Source of the DNA: RYN-230 sp963770545
Lineage (GTDB): Bacteria > Actinomycetota > Actinomycetes > Streptosporangiales > Streptosporangiaceae
Length of the DNA stretch: 64,000 bases
Assembly: GCA_963770545.1 (NCBI GenBank)
Contig: CAVYQF010000031.1
Coordinates: 268,465-332,464 of the forward strand
Direction of reading: 5' to 3'
The position numbers and the translations under genes were made by a program. Each line of letters starts with the position of its first letter. Within the stretch, counting starts at the first letter, position 1. Positions 36,560 to 45,357 of the stretch are shown piece after piece. The notes under the pieces were generated by a model. That model had not been told where the DNA came from. It saw only the letters and a program-made list of their open reading frames with translations, and made no database searches.

Positions 36560-38821
36560 CTAAGCTTCCTCCCAGGGACCACCCTGCGGCGCCGCCTCCG
36601 CAAGGAGAAGATCGCGTGTTGTCGCGACGAGTCGAGCTCGCTCGGTTGAGATGTCGCCGCACGCCATACACTTCAGTACGTCGATTTCGCTCGCGGACAG
36701 CTTGTCGGTAGGCCTGGTCCTGAAGAACGACAATAGCGTCTCCATGTCCCACCATCGCAGCCTTATCTCGCGGACACCGTCCGTCACCAATCGTTCGAAG
36801 ATGTGATCCCTAGTGCGGCGCCACGAAACGACCGCGTTATCTCTGTAGCTGTGGAAGTCTCCTTTGTCATCGATGAAGTAGACAATCTGAACCGAGCGGT
36901 TAAGTAGAGCCTCTGCTGGGTCATCCCGTAGTCTTGTGAGATACTCGTGCTCGATCTCTTCATCGCCTTGACATATTGCCCCAAGTGCGGCGCTGCGGCG
37001 GATGATTGGCGCCGTCTCGACCCTATACACCCGCCGTAGAAAGCTGAGGCTGCCGTTTGCTGGAATGCGGCCGATATAGTAAATAAGCTGCTCGCGTATG
37101 GCGTCATTCTCCGCATCTGACTCCTGCGTGTCGGCATGAGAAAGATGCCTTTCAAGGAGTTCTTCATAACGGCGAGAAAGATTGTCTAGGATGTGCGAAG
37201 CGCGTACGGTCGCGCGGAATTCAAGCCCGCTACGAATGAACCGGTTGATGTGGCTGCCATACGTAGCGGCCAGTTCGCGGTCGATTGCATATCCACCCTG
37301 CTCGAAGACGTTGATCACGGATCTAGAGATGACGAACTCCGCGAAGGTTTCGTGTCGAAAACCAATGATCACCTCGGCACGTTCATCATCGAGGCGCGTC
37401 TCGATGAGACCTCGGAATGCGGTGTCTTCAAGCATTGCATCGAGCGAGTCGCCAACCACACTTGCGATCACGTCGCGTAGACGAGGAGGAGAATCGCCAC
37501 GTGTTGCGTCAAGCGCCTTGGCAACTGCCACGTGCGCGCTCTCAACAGCGACGGCCGACACTTGGCCGGTACCTCGATGCCGTTCCCTATGCTGCCAGTG
37601 ACGGTATACAACACCGTAGAGTGCATAGGGATAGCTCAACTCCTCCTGTGAAAAATTGACGCGGGAGTGGAGCAAATACAGGAGAAGCGTGAGTTGCAGC
37701 GGGTTCCGCCATAGCGGTGACTGGCTCGGAATGTGGTCAAGTAGGTCGATTGCTCTTTGATAGAGCGACGCATCGCCCGCCTGGTCAGCGTAGCGCTGAG
37801 CGAATACTTCCACGTCTGCGCGGTTCCAGTCCTGAAGCTCTACGACCTCGTCGAAGAGGCTGCTCCAGTTTTCCCGCATTGCGATGTGCCGGAAGTAGAA
37901 ATCTGTACGGCATGTCATACGGACTTGTACGCCACGGCTCCTAACCTCCGCCACGTAACCCATTACGGTCTCAAGGCTGGCTGACCCGACCTCATCGACG
38001 CCGTCGAGAAGCATCAGACTAATGTCTCGCTTGTCGTCATAGTGACTAGTCTTTTTGCTCTCCGCCACAACTGCCGCCGCGGTAGTGAGCGAGATCTTGT
38101 ATTGCGGCGAGTATATTGAATCGTCGCGAAGAAACAAGGATCGCAGAAGAGTCGTCTTGCCGCCGCCGGGCGCACCAATCAACACGACTGCACCAATATT
38201 GCGATGGGCAGAATCCCAGGCCGCGAAACGAACGACTGGGCCGAGCGATTTCTGCGGCTGTACCATTGGATCTATGAATCGCTCAGGCCAGAGGAATCGG
38301 AAGCTCGGGCTTCCCTGTGGACTCCATGGCAGGACAGACGCATTCAAGACGCGGTCGCGTTCCTCTCTAGCGACTGCGACTGCGGATGCCGAACGCCGGT
38401 CCGCTTCGATTGCAGATATGAGTTCCGTGAACGAACGCTCGAATTCAGCCTCTGAACGAAAGTCGATATGCCTAAGTCGGCTCAACTCCTCTGGTACGTC
38501 ACACGTTCGCAGCATTAGCGGAATGAGACGCATATGCTTGGCCGCTGGGTCGCGGTAGACCTCAAGGCTGGCTTCGAAATTCGTCCAATCTGAGGCAACC
38601 CATTCTGGTGTTAGAACGACCACGACACGCCGACTCGCCCTGAGCGCCGCGCTCAGATCTCGCACTATGAGTGCGCCAGGCTGAAGGGACCCTGGGCCAA
38701 AGAATACCCGCAGGGGCCTGTCGGGAATTGGGTGGGCCGTGAGCCTCTCGTAGACTGAACGGACCCAAGCCTCGTCCGTTCTGTTGTAGCTGAGGAAGAC
38801 GTCGAACTCATACTCATCCAT
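36560..38821 (-). CDS. TIR-NACHT STAND NTPase, probable anti-phage protein
   Basis: 753 aa in three parts. The TIR-like domain (1-135) has FDVFLSYNRTDEAWVRSVYE, RASRRVVVVLTPEWVASDWT and the catalytic-type Glu of SDWTNFE. The NACHT ATPase (about 205-400) has Walker A LIGAPGGGKTTLLRS, Walker B LMLLDGVDEV with the extra acidic residue, the sensor block VRMTCRTDFYF and a GFRHETFAEF lid-like motif. The C-terminal about 250 aa are helical with no clear repeats and probably sense the trigger. NACHT proteins with TIR effectors oligomerise on detecting phage and destroy NAD, stopping growth. Low GC and island position support horizontal transfer. Confidence 0.85.
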   Translation of the reverse strand: MDEYEFDVFLSYNRTDEAWVRSVYERLTAHPIPDRPLRVFFGPGSLQPGALIVRDLSAALRASRRVVVVLTPEWVASDWTNFEASLEVYRDPAAKHMRLIPLMLRTCDVPEELSRLRHIDFRSEAEFERSFTELISAIEADRRSASAVAVAREERDRVLNASVLPWSPQGSPSFRFLWPERFIDPMVQPQKSLGPVVRFAAWDSAHRNIGAVVLIGAPGGGKTTLLRSLFLRDDSIYSPQYKISLTTAAAVVAESKKTSHYDDKRDISLMLLDGVDEVGSASLETVMGYVAEVRSRGVQVRMTCRTDFYFRHIAMRENWSSLFDEVVELQDWNRADVEVFAQRYADQAGDASLYQRAIDLLDHIPSQSPLWRNPLQLTLLLYLLHSRVNFSQEELSYPYALYGVVYRHWQHRERHRGTGQVSAVAVESAHVAVAKALDATRGDSPPRLRDVIASVVGDSLDAMLEDTAFRGLIETRLDDERAEVIIGFRHETFAEFVISRSVINVFEQGGYAIDRELAATYGSHINRFIRSGLEFRATVRASHILDNLSRRYEELLERHLSHADTQESDAENDAIREQLIYYIGRIPANGSLSFLRRVYRVETAPIIRRSAALGAICQGDEEIEHEYLTRLRDDPAEALLNRSVQIVYFIDDKGDFHSYRDNAVVSWRRTRDHIFERLVTDGVREIRLRWWDMETLLSFFRTRPTDKLSASEIDVLKCMACGDISTERARLVATTRDLLLAEAAPQGGPWEEA

Positions 38822-38865
38822 TGAGCGCGTCCTTAACGGGCGGACCGGCGTGGTAGTAAAGTTGC

Positions 38866-40602
38866 CTAGGAATCGCAGACATCAGCTTCGGTCATGCGGG
38901 AGTCGTCGTTATGTCGATGCGGGATTGGTGAGCGCAGTGATCCAGCGGCGACTCGGCTGGCTGCCGCGAGCACTCGGCCCACGACCGAGTGCTCGGCCGA
39001 TGTCTGGTCGCGCCGCGAGAAGCTTTCAAGCAGGCTGGCGGCAGCTTTCTCTAGGGCGGGCACAAGGTGCTGCGCATGGACGTTCTCGCTTCGGTCACCC
39101 GCAAAGAGGCTCTCGACAGACGCCACCATGCCGGCGAACTGCGCCTGCCGGACATCGGCAAGAATCGACCGCACGTCTTCGATCGAACTAGCCAGGGCAC
39201 CCTGCTCCCCGTATCTTGTCAGCGCCTTAAGGGAGTACACGAGGTCTCTTGTTGCGGCCTGTGACTCTCGCAGCGAGCGTGTCAGTACCGCCACGTTGCC
39301 GTCCACATAGCGATACGCGTATGAAAGGGTATCCCGGTCAACCTGTCGATCGAACAACTCGCGGCCCAACTTTGATTCCTCACGTTCAAGCAGTCGGACG
39401 TATGTAGAGTTGTACTGTAGCCGCATTTCATTCGTTAGCGCTGATACGCTCGCGACGAGGTCCTCGTCCCTCAAGAAAGCAAGGTTCTCCTCTATCTCAG
39501 TCAGAGTGCACAACGGGTCGAACATTATGAAACCAACCTCGACGACTACCCCTTTTTCGCGGAGGCGTCGGATCGCTGCAGCGCAGTCTTGCGGCCGGTG
39601 CCCTTTCGCATACCGACGCAACTGTGAGGTGCTGCCTGATTCAATGCCAAGGAAGACCTTCCGCATTCCGGTCGCGCGAAGGCGGTCGAGGAGGTCCTGC
39701 CTGAGGGCAGCCTCATCTGGACTATCTCGCGGGCCGAGGACTGAGCTGATGGTCATGCTCACGTCAAAACTAAAAGTAGGCATGATGTCGCGGATATACG
39801 ACGTCAGGCCGATGACGAACGGCGCGACGTTCCCAAGGGAGCCACCTAGGAAGTCTTCGTCAGCAAACGTCACGGTGGATACGCCTAAGTCGTAGAGATT
39901 CGCGATGTCCGAGAGAAGCCTCTGTGTCGGAAAGCGCCTGTACTCACTCGGCCTGCCCTTTACATCCGTGAGTCCGCGAAGACAGAATGTACACGCAGCC
40001 CAAGAACATCCTCGGCTAGACTCGACGTAGACTTGTCCTCCGCTCTGGGCAATCTGTCGAACATGACCGCGGAAAGGAGTTGCAATTGTTTGGAGGTTGC
40101 CGAGGACGCGCCTCGGTACCCGCGTTACTCCATCGGGCCTCGCGTATCGTACATTCTCAATTTCCCCTAGCTCGGCGCCGTCCAGCCAGGTCTCAATGAG
40201 TTTCGGGAATGCGGAATCGCCCTCTCCTTCGACCACCACCGCATGAGGCTCAATCACGGCGATAAGCTCGTCGCCGAGATAAGATGCCAGGGGTCCGCCG
40301 AAGACGATCAGAGATCTCGATGCTGTTATGGCTTCTCGTATCCGGGGAAACTCTCGTTGAAGCACGGAGAAGGTTCCGTACTGCACCGCAATCCCGACAA
40401 CGTTCGCCTTGGATGTGCGTATCGCGTCAACAACATCGGAGCAATCCTCGATGCCTGTCATGGCCTTGTCTACGATTGTCAAACTCTCAAGTCAACCGGC
40501 CAACCGATTCTGCGTCATGCCGGCGATCACTGAGAGTCCGTGGCTTTCGCCGATTGCGGGATACCGTTCGGAGAATAGCGCGACAAGTACGACCCTAGCC
40601 AC
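38866..40602 (-). pseudogene. B12-binding radical SAM protein with an in-frame TGA
   Basis: From GTG 40602 the frame reads VARVVLVALFSERYPAIGES and HGLSVIAGMTQNRLAG, meets TGA at 40494-40492, and continues in the same frame with LESLTIVDKAMTGIEDCSDV. These segments join into one continuous cobalamin-binding Rossmann start, so the stop lies inside the domain (residue 37). After it come VFGGPLASYLGDELI and VVEGEGDSAFP, then the radical SAM core with SRGCSWAACTFC (Cx4Cx2C, a less common spacing) and DEDFLGG. A TTG at 40482 could restart translation but would lose the first B12-fold strand. TGG to TGA is the simplest explanation. Substrate unknown. Confidence 0.72.
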
Positions 40603-40703
40603 CCCCGACTCGGAGGATTCACCACCAGGGCCAACTCTTCGATGTTGGTTGGTTGGGGCGGAGCGCACCGACATGGAGGGTAGCGTACAGGACGGGTTCA
40701 AGG

Positions 40704-42393
40704 GGTCGTCGCAACAGTGCCGGTAAATGACCCTTTCGCGTTCAGCCTTACGCGGTGAGCGGCCTTGTGCCGGGTGCTGTGTGCCGCCGGGGCGGGCTGC
40801 TGCCTGCCCCTTGGGTCTGCCGTCAGGGGCCGCAGTGGTCTCCGGGGTCAAGGCCGGGCCCGCAGGGCCCGTCGGCTTGCCGATGCGCAGCAGCCTTGAG
40901 GCCGGAGGGGCGGCCCCGTAGGCTGCGGCACCCGGCTCCGGGAAAGCCAGCGGCGGCGCCAGCCGCCTCCTTCTTCGTCTTTTCAGGCTGCGCAGGCGGC
41001 CAGGAACTCATCCAGCGCCTCGGCCGGGGTCTTCCAGCCAAGCGTCTTGCGGGGGCGGCCGTTGAGGGCGGCGGCGACAGCGGCCAGGCCGCCGGGGCTG
41101 TGGCGGCTCAGGTCGGTGCCCTTGGGGAAGTACTGGCGCAGCAGGCCGTTGGTGTTCTCGTTGGTGCCCCGCTGCCAGGGGCTGTGCGGGTCGCAGAAAT
41201 AGACCTCGATGCCGGTATCGACGCGCAGCCGGGCGTGGCCGGCCATCTCCGCGCCCTGGTCCCAGGTCAGCGACCGGCGCAGCTGAGCAGGCAAGGTGAT
41301 GATCGCCGAGGCGATCGCGTCCCGGACCGCCTCGGCGCCATGCCCGGCCAGCGCGGGGCCGTTCTTGGCCCGCGGGCTTGTGCCGTGGCCTTTCATCGGC
41401 GGCAGGTGCAGCAGCATCGTGAACCGGGTCGAGCGCTCGGCCAGGGTGCCGATCGCCGAGCTGTTCAGCCCCACGATCAGGTCCCCCTCCCAGTGCCCGG
41501 GCACCGCCCGGTCCGCAGCCTCAGCAGGCCGCTGGCTGATCAGGACCTCAGGGGTCACGAACTTCCGGCCGCGGCCGCGGGCGCGCGCCCGGGGGACGCG
41601 CAGCGCCCGGCCGGTGCGCAGGTACGCGGTCAGCTCACGCCGCAGCGCGCCGCGGCCCTGGACATACAGGGCCTGGTAGATCGCCTCGTGCGAGACCCGC
41701 ATGGACTCATCATCAGGGAAATCGGCCCGCAGCCGGCCCGCGATCTGCTCCGGGCTCCACGCCACCGCCCAGCGCCGGTCCGCCCGCCGGCCGTGCCGGC
41801 GCCCGATCCACCGCACCTCCGGGCCCGGCACCGGCCCGCCACCCGGCCTGGTGACCGTGCCGGCGAGCCGGTCCTGCACGTACTCCCGCAGGACCTGGTT
41901 CGCAGCCAGTTTCGCGATCTTCGGACGGCGTGCCCGCAGATCTGCGTGCCACTGAGCGGCCATGGCCCGGTACTCCAGCCCGCCGCCCCGGGTCGCCGCG
42001 TTCCGGCGCAAATCCCGCGAGATCGTCAACGGCGACCGGCCCGCGCGCCTCGCGATCTCACGGACACCGCACCCCCGCACACGCAAGATCGCGATCTCCT
42101 CCCGCTCCGCGAACGACAAGTACCGCCCCGACAGCCGCGCCAGGCTGACCGGCCGGATCCCGCCGCTGTCACGGAACCATCGCGTACCAACTGCCGGGGA
42201 CACACCAGCCACAATGCCCGCGTCCTCACTCGGCATTCCCCTGGAGATCGCCACCCAGAACCGCTGCCGGTGTTCCCGCCTGGCCACCGGAGGCCGCCCC
42301 GGCGAACGCATCGCCGGCCTCCCCGCCCGGCCAGCCGCCCACCCCTGTGGCCGTCCCATTCGCCCACCTCCACCTGAAGGTGTTGCGACGACC
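40704..42393 (-). mobile_element. IS30-family element
   Basis: Terminal inverted repeats GGTCGTCGCAACA (40704-40716) and TGTTGCGACGACC (42381-42393), with GG on both flanks. It is 1690 bp with one transposase; 40717-40982 is its 3' non-coding end. It lies about 100 bp upstream of the radical SAM gene and probably separates it from its promoter. Confidence 0.85.
40983..42359 (-). CDS. IS30 family transposase
   Basis: 458 aa. N-terminal helix-turn-helix (YLSFAEREEIAILRVRGCGV, then GRSPLTISRDLRRNA), followed by the DDE core: GHWEGDLIVGLNSSAIGTL (first Asp), TWDQGAEMAGHARL (second Asp) and SPWQRGTNENTNGLLRQYF (Glu in NENTNG), exactly the IS30 pattern. NGRPRKTLGWKTPAEAL ends the core. Intact within the inverted repeats. 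Confidence 0.93.
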   Translation of the reverse strand: MGRPQGWAAGRAGRPAMRSPGRPPVARREHRQRFWVAISRGMPSEDAGIVAGVSPAVGTRWFRDSGGIRPVSLARLSGRYLSFAEREEIAILRVRGCGVREIARRAGRSPLTISRDLRRNAATRGGGLEYRAMAAQWHADLRARRPKIAKLAANQVLREYVQDRLAGTVTRPGGGPVPGPEVRWIGRRHGRRADRRWAVAWSPEQIAGRLRADFPDDESMRVSHEAIYQALYVQGRGALRRELTAYLRTGRALRVPRARARGRGRKFVTPEVLISQRPAEAADRAVPGHWEGDLIVGLNSSAIGTLAERSTRFTMLLHLPPMKGHGTSPRAKNGPALAGHGAEAVRDAIASAIITLPAQLRRSLTWDQGAEMAGHARLRVDTGIEVYFCDPHSPWQRGTNENTNGLLRQYFPKGTDLSRHSPGGLAAVAAALNGRPRKTLGWKTPAEALDEFLAACAA

Positions 42394-42876
42394 GGTTGAA
42401 TTCGCCCAGTTCACCTCAGCGTTGAATTCTCTCTGCCAACTCCAGTAGCTTCCTGTCTCAGGGCTTCTTGAAGGGCGTAATAAAGCCCGGGCCCTCGGAG
42501 TACAAGCTGTACCTGCAGGTCCTGATGGGAGCTGCAGGCCGCGTAGACCCAAACAGCCAACGAGCAGGACGCTCGCATACCACTTGACGCGACGCAGCTC
42601 AGCAGTCACGCTTCACATATCGAACCAGGGGGTGGCGTTCGATGATTGTTTGGTCTTCACGGTGGGTTGCGAATCGCCGCGCCGCGCGGCCGCGGTTAGG
42701 TGAGTGCCTGCCATGCCTCTCCAGACTGGCAACGTCAGCTCCCGACCGAGTGCCAGAAAGCCCGTTTCAGCCCGGGCAGTGTCACACGCTCACGGCTACT
42801 GCCGTCGCATTCCGCCAACGAGCCGCCAACAAACGATCAAGAGGCCCGACCGCCGTTCTGGCGATCAGGCCCCTGA
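42394..42876. other. gene-free stretch ending in a repeat-module half
   Basis: No gene is supported between the IS30 and the third IS110. The last part (42829-42876, AACGATCAAGAGGCCCGACC, then GCGATCAGGCCCCTGA) is the left half of the terminator-like module; its right half with the tRNA fragment continues at 44404, so IS110 copy 3 has split one complete module. Confidence 0.65.
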
Positions 42877-42996
42877 TGCGATGAAGGAGCGGGGCCTCCC
42901 GCTCTCCGTAGGTGACCCGAGGTTCATGCTCGGGTTGTCTACGCCATCTACGACGATGGGAGGCCCACTGCAGAAGCGTATGACGGCCCGCAGATC

Positions 42997-44016
42997 GTGG
43001 GCATGGACCTGCACCGGCGGCGCAGCGTGCTGGTCCGGATGACGCCGGACGGCAGGCGGCTGGACAAGGCCCAGATCATTAACAGCCCGGAGGAGTTGCG
43101 GCGGGAGATCGCCCGGGCGGGGGAGCACCCGAAGGTGGTGCTGGAAGCCACGTACGGCTGGTACTGGGCGGCGGACACGCTGGCGGACGCTGGTGCGGAG
43201 GTGCACCTGGCGCATCCGCTCGGGGTGAAAGCCTTCTCCTACCGCCGGGTCAAGAACGACGAGAAAGACGCGGCTGACCTGGCTGACCTGCTGCGGATGG
43301 GCCGGCTGGCCGAGGCGTGGGTCGCGCCGCCTGAGATCCGTGAGCTGCGGGAACTCACCCGTTACCGGCAAAAGCTGGCCCGGGCCCGCACCAGTGTCAA
43401 GGACCAGGTGCATGCGGTGCTGGCCAAGCTCGGCGTCCTGGTGACCTGCTCCGACATCTTCGGTGTCTGGGGTAGCAGCTGGCTGGATGGCGTGCCGCCA
43501 GGCCAGCCTTATGCCGGCAAGGTCGCGTCGCTGCGCAAGCTCGCCGGTGAGCTGACTGGCGAGATCACGCTGCTGGACATCGTCCTGGCTGACCTGCTGG
43601 AGGGTCACGACGGGTACCGCGCCCTCCAGGCCCTGCCGGGCATCGGCCCGGTCCTGGCCGCGGTGATCGTCGCGGAGATCGGCGACGTCCGCCGGTTCTC
43701 CTGCCCCGGCCGGCTGTGCTGCTGGGCCGGCCTGACTCCCCGCCACCGCGAATCGGACCTGAAGGTGGCCCGCGGTCACATCACCAAGCAAGGTTCCCCG
43801 CTGCTGCGCTGGGCAGTCGTGGAGGCGATCCAGCGCCAGCCCGACGGGCCGATCCGGGATGTCAGGGACCGCATCATCGCCCGCCGCGGCAAGGAGGCGC
43901 GCAACATCGCCAAGACTGCCGCGGCCCGCCACTTGCTCACCTGCGTCTTCTACGCCATGCGTGACGGGCAGGCCAGGTCACTGGCCAGGCGCACCGCCGC
44001 CAGGGACGCCGCGTGA
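42997..44016 (+). CDS. IS110 family transposase (DEDD recombinase)
   Basis: 339 aa, the only intact one of three copies. The RuvC-like DEDD domain begins MDLHRRRSVLVRMTPDG and continues VVLEATYGWYWAADTLADAG, VHLAHPLGVKAFSYRRVKND and EKDAADLADLLRMG. The Tnp_20 domain has ALPGIGPVLAAVIVAEIGDV, CCWAGLTPRHRESD and SPLLRWAVVEAIQR with the catalytic serine region (GSPLLRW). Start is the GTG at 42997 or the ATG two codons on. IS110 enzymes act with a bridge RNA that pairs with donor and target DNA. It may mobilise all three copies. Confidence 0.93.
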   Translation: MGMDLHRRRSVLVRMTPDGRRLDKAQIINSPEELRREIARAGEHPKVVLEATYGWYWAADTLADAGAEVHLAHPLGVKAFSYRRVKNDEKDAADLADLLRMGRLAEAWVAPPEIRELRELTRYRQKLARARTSVKDQVHAVLAKLGVLVTCSDIFGVWGSSWLDGVPPGQPYAGKVASLRKLAGELTGEITLLDIVLADLLEGHDGYRALQALPGIGPVLAAVIVAEIGDVRRFSCPGRLCCWAGLTPRHRESDLKVARGHITKQGSPLLRWAVVEAIQRQPDGPIRDVRDRIIARRGKEARNIAKTAAARHLLTCVFYAMRDGQARSLARRTAARDAA

Positions 44017-44381
44017 GCAGGCCCGGACACGGGCAGCGCGTGATCGCGAGCAGGTCTGGCCCCCGCCACCAGGCGGCGCGGCCGCGCCTCTGATTGATCC
44101 CGCTGCCCGACGCGGAATGCCCCATGCCCCCGCGGCCAGACACCGCGGGAACCCCGAAGGGATGACCGCAGCCGGAGGCCTGCCAGCCAACGAGACTGCA
44201 CCTGGGGCGCGCTCCACAACCACATACCTGTTCCCGGCGCGCGCAAGTATCCGCCGCAAGCAGGACCGGCCTCAAGGTCGTTCGTCCAGCCGGGCGCTCC
44301 ACCTTGACCCCGGCCCTGCTTCCAGCATGCCCCAACCCGGCCGGAAACCACCAGAAAAAGGGCACACCGACCCTCTTGACC
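44017..44381 (+). ncRNA. candidate bridge RNA region of the IS110 copy
   Basis: About 365 bases between the transposase stop and the subterminal repeat have no supported ORF (the ORFs there are frame shadows), yet they are conserved almost base for base in all three copies. They contain hairpin-forming stretches such as CCGCGGCCAGACACCGCGGG (44130-44149). In IS1111-type elements the bridge RNA lies in this position. The assignment rests on position and conservation; loops matching AGGCCCCTGA and CCTGCAAC were not proven. Confidence 0.45.
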
Positions 44382-44415
44382 GGCCCCCCTTCTTCAGGGA
44401 TGACCTGCAACTACC

Positions 44416-44462
44416 TGGTAGCGGGGGCAGGATTTGAACCTGCGACCTCTGGGTTATGAGCC
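44416..44462 (-). repeat. initiator-tRNA-like 3' half, fragment 5
   Basis: The minus strand gives GGCTCATAACCCAGAGGTCG, then the T-arm GCAGGTTCAAATCCTGC and acceptor plus CCA: exactly the 3' half of a tRNA with a CAT anticodon and the CCC stem end typical of initiator tRNA. The 5' half is absent. It begins 12 bp after the right end of IS110 copy 3. Confidence 0.78.
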
Positions 44463-44537
44463 AAGACGTCAATGTTCAGCACCGTACGGCAGTCATCGGC
44501 ATTCGTTATCATCACTCGAAGCGACTACCATGTAGTC

Positions 44538-44984
44538 ATGGCGAAGCGTGCAGCGACACCGGTCCGGTTCGACATGGCCGTAGCCGAGCGACTTTCGGCG
44601 TTCGTCGTCGCCAACCCCGGCATGTCCTTGTCGTCCGCGGCGAACCGGCTGGTCGATGAAGCCCTCAGGATGAACGAGCATCCCGGCCTCGTGTTCCGGC
44701 CCGGCCCTACCGGGCGGCGCGCTGGGCTGGTCGGCGGGCCCGACGTATGGGAAGTGGTCCGCGCGGTGAAATCCGCCCGTACCGCAGAACCCGGCATGGC
44801 TGAGGATGACCTGCTTGTGTTGGTGGCTGAGAACACGGGCATCCCGGTGCGCCTCATCCGCGCCGCCGTCCGGTACTGGGCCTCCTACACCGAGGAGATT
44901 GATGCTGAGATAGCCGCCGCTGAGGCGGCTGAGGAGTCCGCCGAGGACGCGTGGCGGCGGGAACGCCGCCTGCTCGCCGGGTAG
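44538..44984 (+). CDS. antitoxin partner of a DUF5615-type toxin
   Basis: 148 aa from ATG 44538. It starts like a ribbon-helix-helix protein (TPVRFDMAVAERLSAFVVAN, LSSAANRLVDEALRM) that would bind its own promoter, then has a second conserved part (DVWEVVRAVKSARTAEPGMA ... ENTGIPVRLIRAAVRYWASY), which wraps the toxin in this family. An acidic helical tail follows (EIDAEIAAAEAAEESAED). It ends 4 bp before the toxin gene, as expected for a toxin-antitoxin pair. Confidence 0.8.
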   Translation: MAKRAATPVRFDMAVAERLSAFVVANPGMSLSSAANRLVDEALRMNEHPGLVFRPGPTGRRAGLVGGPDVWEVVRAVKSARTAEPGMAEDDLLVLVAENTGIPVRLIRAAVRYWASYTEEIDAEIAAAEAAEESAEDAWRRERRLLAG

Positions 44985-44988
44985 GACC

Positions 44989-45357
44989 ATGAGCTACCCG
45001 CTGCTCCTGGATGAGATGTTCTCCGGCGCCATCGCCGAGCAACTCCGGGCCAAAGGCCATGACGTTCTCGCCGTCGTGGCCGACCCGGCCCTGGTCGCGC
45101 TGCCCGATGAGCAGGTCCTCGCCTGCGCCGCCAGCGCCGGGCGCGCTTTAGTGACCGCCAACATCAAGGACTTCGTTCCCCTGGACGCCCGCTACCGGGC
45201 AGCCAGCCAGGCTCACGCCGGGCTGATCCTCGTCTCAGCCAAGACCTTCCCGCAGAGTCGCAGTTACAGCGCCGCCATCACCAGCGCACTGTCCGCCCTA
45301 CTCGACCAGTCCGCCCCGCTGCAGCCTGGCCAGGTTACGTTCCTGCCCCGCCAATAA
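44989..45357 (+). CDS. DUF5615 PIN-like toxin
   Basis: 122 aa. PIN-like nuclease of the DUF5615/Mut7-C type: YPLLLDEMFSGAIAEQLRAK with the first acidic cluster, HDVLAVVADPALVALPDEQV, and ALVTANIKDFVPLDARYR with the conserved Asp. These enzymes cut RNA and are held by a co-transcribed antitoxin, here four bases upstream. The pair sits just after the tRNA fragment and may be the addiction module of the following island. Confidence 0.82.
   Translation: MSYPLLLDEMFSGAIAEQLRAKGHDVLAVVADPALVALPDEQVLACAASAGRALVTANIKDFVPLDARYRAASQAHAGLILVSAKTFPQSRSYSAAITSALSALLDQSAPLQPGQVTFLPRQ

Larger units (their letters stand above)
42877..44403 (+). mobile_element. IS110/IS1111-like element, copy 3 (intact)
   Basis: 1527 bp. 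Left junction AGGCCCCTGA|TGCGATG, right junction GGGATGA|CCTGCAAC. Subterminal inverted repeats TGAAGGAGCGGGGCC (42882-42896) and GGCCCCCCTTCTTCA (44382-44396), two mismatches. Left non-coding end about 120 bp, right about 387 bp. Subterminal repeats and a long 3' end are traits of the IS1111 subgroup, whose bridge RNA comes from the right end. Confidence 0.88.

Noticed and set aside
40480..40500. TGA as a selenocysteine codon
   Set aside because: No convincing SECIS-like hairpin follows, and the expected residue is more likely Trp (TGG to TGA) than a catalytic Cys.
38866..40602. Natural-product gene cluster around the radical SAM gene
   Set aside because: No precursor peptide, synthetase, methyltransferase partner or exporter is near; neighbours are defence-like or IS genes.
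40755..42377. 540-aa plus-strand ORF
   Set aside because: Antisense to the IS30 transposase, with Pro/Arg-rich shadow composition.
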